Positions 58,341-64,000 of a stretch of DNA of 64,000 nt are shown piece by piece (position 1 is the stretch's first letter; every line of letters starts with the position of its first letter). The notes beneath the pieces were generated by a model that worked only from the letters and a program-made list of their open reading frames with translations, was not told the origin of the DNA and made no database searches. A program made the position numbers and the translations under genes. Location: assembly GCA_036346255.1 (NCBI GenBank), contig CM070620.1:32051609-32115608 (forward strand). Direction: 5' to 3'. Origin of the DNA: Ampelocalamus luodianensis. Lineage: Eukaryota; Streptophyta; Magnoliopsida; Poales; Poaceae.

Positions 58341-59160
58341 TAATAAAGAGTGATATGTATCACCGACGGTTCCATAATAGAACTGTCTGTGATATGGTCT
58401 CATATCACAGACGGTTCTATTATGGAACCGTCGGTGATACATATCACAGACGGTTCTACTATAGAACCATCTGTGATATGGTCTCATATCACAAACAGTT
58501 CTATAATAGAACCGTCTATGATATATTCTCAAGTTCTATGTATTGAACATATATATATGACATATTTTCACATATTAGTAATATATATTTGCTAAAACCG
58601 CTAATTTTCACATTTTCACATATTAGTAATATATATTACGCGACTTGGTGACCTAGCGGTCATGCTCGCGTCGCGTCACCATGGTGTGCGTATTCAATAC
58701 CATGCGTGCTCACCATGGTGCGCGATACTCATTCTTATAAAACGTCGAAAAGACGCATCGTACGTAACGTCGGCGCGTGAGACGAAGAGATGCATCATAT
58801 CGCCCATCGGCGCAGGAGATGCGTGAAGAGACGCATCACGCGTGGACCAAAATATTTAATTATCACATACAGTTCATGTTAAGAACCATCTGGGAAGTAT
58901 CACAGACGGTTGTTTGTTGAAAATTGTCTGTGATAGTTCTAAATATCATACACCGTTATTTTTACGAACCATCTGTGATACTTCACAGACGGTTTTTATC
59001 ATGAACCGTCTGTGATATTACCTTTTTATAGACGGTTTTTAGCACAGAAAGTAACACAGACGGTCGCTACACAAAAACCATCTGTGATTGTGTTTAATAT
59101 AGATGGTTTCGATGAACCGTCTGTGATCAGGCGTCTAGTATTAGCATTTTTGTAGTAGTG
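58341..59160 (-). mobile_element. CACTA right end with palindromic subterminal repeats
   Basis: Ends TTTTGTAGTAGTG (59148-59160), the inverted partner of the terminus at 15796. The subterminal part holds over a dozen copies of 'accgtctgtgatat' in both orientations, many arranged as head-to-head pairs around 'ggttctattatggaacc'. No coding sequence. The left and right CACTA ends here match over about 55 bases, but the flanking triplets differ (act, tct) and the LINE cut by the left end does not resume after 59160. Confidence 0.88.
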
Positions 59161-60266
59161 TCTCCAACTCTGGTAAGACGCTCCACCCTTCAATTACTTG
59201 CTTTTGTACCATCTCAGAGCCATGCCTGAGCTTCCTGTACCATTAGTCTCGCCAACTAAGGATTTAACCTTGAACCATTGATCTGGGTCATACCGTGCAA
59301 CCATATGTCCAGGATGGGGTGGACCTGGCCAACTAATTAACAATGTTTTGAGTCGGTTCTGTTTTAGTTGAGAACGGCGCAAGAGAGGGCATGAATCTGG
59401 TGGGAGTAAGACCCGTTAGAAGTGAATCCTTAGAGAGCAAAACTGAGTCAAAACAGAGTTTTATAAAAGCCTTGTGATAATGACTTAGTCGCACACCTTC
59501 AGCAGTGTGTCAGACGGACATTACAAGTCAATTATCTCTTGTGGGTAAAGCTGTACAACCTCTGCAGAGTGTAAAAACTATTCGAATAGCCGTGTCCCCG
59601 GTTATGGACATGCCCGGATATTTCACGCAAAGGTAGAAGTTTTCATCAAAAATGGTGGGAATGATGGTTTGGATGAAATGGTTAGGAAGTTCGCTTGTTG
59701 TTGTCCAAGAAATTTGTTACTTATGTATTATTCTTTAAAATTATGCTTTTATAATCTACTTATCGTATTTACTGTTAAATGCTGCTTTCTGCAAAATAAA
59801 CATAAAGCTATCCTTATCAAGCCTAGCATGAATAATAATTGCATATATTTCCCTGCGGCTTGCTGAGTACCTTCAAAGTACTCGCGGCTTTATGCCCTCT
59901 AGTTTATCAGTCACTGAAGAAGATCTAGGAAGTTTGGAGTTTTATGAAGAGGAGTACTTCGAAGGTTATGCGAACTAGGTCGCGTCCTCCACTCGATTGC
60001 CTGTGGGCATGTCGACTGGTCACCACGAGATATTTTGTTTCCGCTGCAAGTTGTCTTTTGTTGCTAATCCCTGTGTGGCGCACTCTATAAGACTTGACCA
60101 TAAGGTCCTTTTTCTACCAAGTAATATTAATTTGTTCGCTTCATCGTTACTTGGTTGTATAGTTATGATTACATCTTTGTTGTAACTGTGCGAGCTAGCT
60201 ACTGATCATGGGACTAGTTCGAAATGCACAGAGGGTCCTAGGGTTGCATACCCGGGGTCTCGACAG
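59161..60266 (+). mobile_element. LTR-like fragment, forward, 3' end present
   Basis: Ends CCGGGGTCTCGACA, a usual LTR 3' terminus, and contains CTATTCGAATAG at 59578-59589 with 'agccgtgtcc' and 'ggttatggac' following, as in other LTRs here. A possible TATA ('tttataaaa') lies near 59460. The LTR start is not visible; the left 200 bases may be other DNA. Confidence 0.6.
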
Positions 60267-60335
60267 TTAATTATCAAAACACAATTAGATTGACAATTAT
60301 TGTTTTTGTTGTTGTGTTGTCAATCTAGTGGGGCA
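60267..60335 (+). other. 3' untranslated end and polypurine tract
   Basis: Same unit as 18208-18309, ending 'agtggggca' before the LTR start. Truncated on the left at nearly the same point as that copy. Confidence 0.65.
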
Positions 60336-61484
60336 TGTTAAGTGTCGTCTTACTTTCCCTTAAGGGTCTTTTGCGTTTGTGGGATTGCTGCACAAAGGAC
60401 TTACTTATACAACGAGCTTCACCCGTGGTCCAATACGACCGATAGCCTACCATGGGATCTGTTCCTCGGGTGGTTTGATAGTTGGGACATGACATTGTAA
60501 CGGCCTCGTTATGATATCTCAATCACACTCCTATGGAAGAGTGCATGGCGACAGTACGAGGTATTCATATCGTGTGGGGAAAGCTGTACACCTCTGCAGA
60601 GTTAATAAACTATTCGAATTGTCGTGTCTCTGGTTATGTTCATCGCTTGGTGGAACCATACATATATAGTTAGCTTATGGGTTTTCGGGTTGGGCTATGT
60701 TTGGAAAGGTTATGTCGTATATTGAATTGTTCAGATCTTGTATGTTGTCACGAACAAGAAGTTCACGTGTTGTTTTTGTTCAGAATTGTTATGTATCATG
60801 AACGGGAAGTTCGTGTGTTGTTTATGAATTGGAGTGCCTACTGAATTTTTTATTATGAATTGGAATACCTACTGTTATATAAGATTTCTAAATGTGTTAC
60901 AAATGGCAATTTGAATCTATATTGGTTATCTCAATGAAAAACTTGCTTTTATGCTAAAAATGAACCATGTAAGCCTATCCTTTGACACTTGAATGCATTT
61001 ATTATATGTTGCTATTTGTATGTCTTGCGAATACGTTTTTGTACTCAGTCAAATTGTCCATGTTGCAGGTGAGAAGTCATTCGAATACGGTTTTAGTACG
61101 ACAGATGCTACGACTTTAACTCCAGTTGGTTGCTTGTGGGTTTAGGCATGCCAACTTGGCTTTTTCTCTTTTGTTTCCTTATTTATCTTCCGCTGTGATT
61201 TAATTTGGTTATATTTAAATTTGGCTGGTCAGCCCTCTTATGCAGACTTATACCATAAGATTATATTTAATGATGTTGTAATAACGATTCTATCATTCTT
61301 GTATATCTGTGTATTGTTGTGATTGCAATGTTGTGTTTGGATATGTGCATGTTAACCACTGATCCTTGGGAGCTAACATGAGATACATATTCGGGCACTC
61401 GAAATCGCTTTCGTTGCTTGTTAAGTGTTGTGCCTCGAGTGCAATCACTTGACTTGAAACGGATCCGATTTCGGGGGGCTCACA
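60336..61484 (+). mobile_element. 3' LTR (1.15 kb), same family as 18310-19337
   Basis: TGTTAAGTG to GGGGGGCTCACA with a PPT on the left. Parallel to 18310-19337 along its length, with one mismatch cluster in the palindrome (CTATTCGAATTG, 60610-60621). No 5' LTR or coding part in the window. Confidence 0.75.
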
Positions 61485-62416
61485 ATGCCCGTGTACCCGC
61501 CACATGGTTTGTGATTGTGAGGCGTGACATGCAAGTTCAACAACTAATCAAGTTCATCAATCATCACACATCAAGTTGAACAACTAATCAAGTTTATCAC
61601 ACATCAAGTTCAACAAATAAAATGAAAATATTAGAGTAGAACACAAATCAAAAGTAACAAGAGGATGGGGATAAGGAGGGCCGGCCGAGCGGCGTGAGGA
61701 GGCGAGGCTTTGAGAGGGCGGCGGTTGGGCGTGAGAGGCGGGCGTCGGGCGGCGGGCGTTGAGGAGGAGCGATGGCGGCGGGAGGGCAGTTGATGAGGAG
61801 GCGGGTATCGGCGGTTGGGGTTGAGAGGGCGGCGTTGAGCGTTGAGATGAGGGCGGCCAGCGGGAGGAGGCAGGCGTTGAGATGGGGCGTCTGGGTGGCG
61901 TGAGAGGGGCGATCTTTGTCGGGTGGGAGGGCGTGGCGATGGCCAAAGCAGGAGGACGAGGCGGCGGTCGGGCGAGACCGCGGGAGGACTTGAGGAGTGA
62001 CCGAGTGAGGAGGGGGCGACGGTCGGGTGTGAGGAGAGATCCGGTGGCGGTGGCTAGGCGTGAGGAGGCGGCCGGGCGTGAGGAAGGCGCGGCGAGCATG
62101 ATCACGTGAGGGCAATGACCGAGTGTGCGAGAAGGGATCTGGATTGGATTATGGAGGATGGGATTGGGAGGAATAGGATTGGAGGCGGCGGTGCGTGACA
62201 CATGAAGTAACTTGAGGCCCACTGTCACTAGATTCTCACGTGTCGGGTGAAACAGATCACGGGTGGGTGTTACCTATGTCCATGCCGGCTTACCCACCGA
62301 ACAGAGATTTTTGCCCACTAATATACCCATGGGCAGAAAAAATAGGAATATACCCATCTCCATTACAATTTTTACCCACGGGTAAGCGAATAAATGATCG
62401 AAACTGCCATCCCTAG
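61485..62416. mobile_element. Probable hAT-type non-autonomous element remnant
   Basis: Repeated 'caagttcaacaa' and 'catcaagtt' motifs at 61530-61620, a GC-rich centre (61670-62110), and 'acccacgggta' and 'gccatccctag' at the right end. Reverse-complemented, the right end reads 'tagggatggca', a common plant hAT terminus. The left terminus seems replaced by the LTR. The reverse ORFs at 61584-62228 are Pro/Ser-rich and lie in the GC-rich centre; no domain. Confidence 0.5.
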
Positions 62417-63297
62417 GAGGGCGATGGAGACAAGAGGGACCGGCCAGTATTGGTTAGAGCTTGATGATGTCACCCATTACAATCCTCATTGACCACATCC
62501 TGGATATTTGTTAAACCAAATTGTGCTATGTTTATTACGCCTAGCAAACTCAGTTAACACACGTGCTGGTTTGTTCCGCTCCCAACTAACCTTCATGACG
62601 CGAACTCCTGCTTTTTAAAAATTCTTTTGACTGAACCGCAAGAGATCGAGTGTGCAAGCTAGACCTGGCACGGCATGCGGCGGTGGCCAGGCGGGGTGGC
62701 GATGTGGGCGCAAGCAAGCCGATGTGAGCGACGGGCGAGGCGAGTGAGCTACAGACCCGGTCCGTGCCGACACGGTCCAACGGCGGCCCGATGTGCTATC
62801 ATACCGTGCTGGGTCTCGTCAGTGGTTGACACTGCCGGTATGGCACAACGTGCCTGGCCGGCACGGCCTAATGCAGCCGTGTTCGTGCCGTGCGGCACGG
62901 CAAACTCCAGCACTAGTGCTAGCTACGTGCATACATTATAATTACAGACAAAAGAAAGTTGTAATTAGTACTATAAAATTCGAAAGCTAGGTGTAGAAGT
63001 AGGAGATTCTGCTCGAGATCAAGCAGAAACTTTCCAACGGTTGTACGGCCATTTTTGTAAGAGTTGGTCGACGTAGGTAGGCCGTAGGCCATGGTTTGAA
63101 GCTTTAATTAAGCCATGTTCGCTAACCGGCCGGTTGGCTAGTGCCGAATCATTTTATTAGACTATGTTGCAGTTGTTTGTGATTTGATCAAAGCTAGGAA
63201 TTGGTTGCAGGAGGAAGAGTAGGAACCTTTCAATCGGAAGGAATCGAAGAAGAGGAAGAACGGACGATAGATATACTAGTGCGCGGTCTGGTAGATA
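62417..63297. other. Unassigned sequence with a 'ggcacggc' patch
   Basis: 62650-62910 is rich in 'gcacggc' and 'gccgtgc' in opposite orientation, a pattern common in grass non-autonomous repeats; no clean termini are visible. The rest is ordinary intergenic DNA. Confidence 0.35.
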
Positions 63298-63725
63298 CTA
63301 CATTCGTTTCAGAATACTTACTCTTTTTTACTTTGATCGATCAAATTTGGTAATCTTCGATCAATAATTTTTTAAATATTTAGTTTGATCTTATTAAAAT
63401 GGTAATATTTTTGTAAATATATTAGTATAAAATAAAGAGTAAAAGTTTAACTTGAGAGACCGTAAAAAGTCAAAGAGGGCCAGTATTACTTGACCCTCTT
63501 TGACATTGACTAGTCAAACTTGGTTATCTTTGATCAATAATATTTCTTAAATATTTAGATTGGTTGTATGAAAATGGTATGGTTAGATTTTTCATAAAAA
63601 CATTTTCATAGTATTATGCTTTCATAATATTTTATAAATGTATTAGTATAAAATTAAGAGCAAAACTTTAATTTTGGAGACCGTGAAACGTAAAAAAGGA
63701 CAGTATTTTAAAATGGAGGAAGTAG
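63298..63725. mobile_element. Stowaway-like MITE of duplicated structure, 428 bp
   Basis: TA flanks at 63296-63297 and 63726-63727. Ends 'ctacattcgtttcagaata' and, reverse-complemented, 'ctacttcctccatttta'. The interior contains the same module twice: 'tttgatc...ttaaatatttag...attagtataaaat...gagaccgt' at about 63335-63465 and again at about 63505-63685, so it looks like a fused or tandem pair. Confidence 0.68.
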
Positions 63726-63727
63726 TA

Positions 63728-64000
63728 GACATCAGCGTACAGGACGAGCAGTAAACGGCATCGTTATTGAAACCGAACGGGAGATCGAACCGGTCCAACC
63801 GCTGGTCTGCCGGTTGAACCGTCGGTTTCGTACATATTATTTGTACAGAAAGTAGTACCAAATACAGAAGGAAGATTGTTCCAAATGTGTGGAGATCATG
63901 TGGATATGATCCTAATCTTACTGTGTTGAACAATTGACAATAGTGTTGAGGTTTATTGCAACACTCACTTTCACAAATTTTGACAAATCGGTTTATGCGC
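63728..64000. other. Intergenic sequence at window end
   Basis: Short inverted 'gaaccg' and 'cggttc'-type motifs at 63770-63830, often seen in small plant repeats. No gene recognised; cut by the window edge. Confidence 0.35.

Noticed and set aside
58170..58595. ORFs with repeated ITDGSIIEPS-like peptides on both strands
   Set aside because: They translate the palindromic CACTA subterminal repeats in either direction; not a protein.
15796..59160. The two CACTA ends as one 43 kb element containing everything between
   Set aside because: The ends belong to one family, but flanking triplets differ (act, tct) and the LINE interrupted on the left does not continue on the right. A single insertion is not supported without further deletions.
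62650..62910. 'gcacggc'-rich patch as a complete hAT element
   Set aside because: Inverted words are present but I could not find matching termini with an 8 bp duplication.
1..64000. tRNA, rRNA, CRISPR or bacterial-type operons
   Set aside because: None seen. The tRNA-like words are 12-13 base primer binding sites, and the repeats are LTR arrays, MITEs and CACTA subterminal units.

Overview
The window is nuclear DNA of a flowering plant, most likely a grass. The evidence is the set of elements: Ty3/gypsy elements with LTRs near 5 kb primed by initiator Met tRNA, a Tat-lineage element with an antisense gene, CACTA/TNP2 sequence, two GC-rich MULEs, Stowaway and hAT MITEs, and L1-type LINE fragments. 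I found no intact host gene, rRNA, tRNA or CRISPR array. Almost everything that can be recognised is transposon, mostly broken and nested.

Layout. 1-6195: a block of about 1.1 kb present twice (window start to 1111, and 2565-3704), each joining a reverse-strand gypsy protease-integrase fragment to LTR-like noncoding DNA, then about 2.5 kb I cannot name. 6196-13561: an internally deleted reverse-strand gypsy element (integrase tail, protease, leader, PBS, 5.0 kb LTR), with a 413 bp MULE inside its integrase. 13562-15795: a GC-rich unknown stretch and a LINE fragment. 15796-18207: the left end, promoter and broken TNP2 transposase of a CACTA element. 18208-19337: a 3' LTR with its polypurine tract. 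19338-26698: a second copy of the leader/LTR/GC-rich/LINE block, so 8039-15430 is a segmental duplication. 26699-28479: likely old intergenic DNA with two MITEs.

28480-55290 is a three-level nest. A small inverted-repeat element is split by a Tat-lineage retrotransposon (28864-55074), whose left LTR is in turn split by a complete 14.3 kb gypsy element (29131-43462, target duplication TCTCT). The Tat element has gag-pol on the reverse strand (54.3 to 48.2 kb) and, between its integrase and its 3' LTR, a spliced forward-strand gene (44.3-47.2 kb) with its own TATA box, intron-like junctions and polyadenylation signals.

55291-64000: a 2.1 kb GC-rich MULE with a perfect 9 bp target duplication, a CACTA right end with palindromic subterminal repeats, two further LTR fragments, a probable hAT remnant and a Stowaway MITE of duplicated structure.

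How it fits together: the elements are parasites stacked in one another rather than a pathway. The inner gypsy element supplies the complete plan (LTR, PBS, gag, PR, RT, IN, chromodomain-like tail, PPT, LTR), against which the deleted relatives at 1-8.5 kb can be read. A palindromic motif, CTATTCGAATAG, recurs about 0.7-0.9 kb from the 3' end of seven LTRs of several families. Many reading frames are broken by one- and two-base indels even where paired LTRs are nearly identical; this may be partly consensus error.
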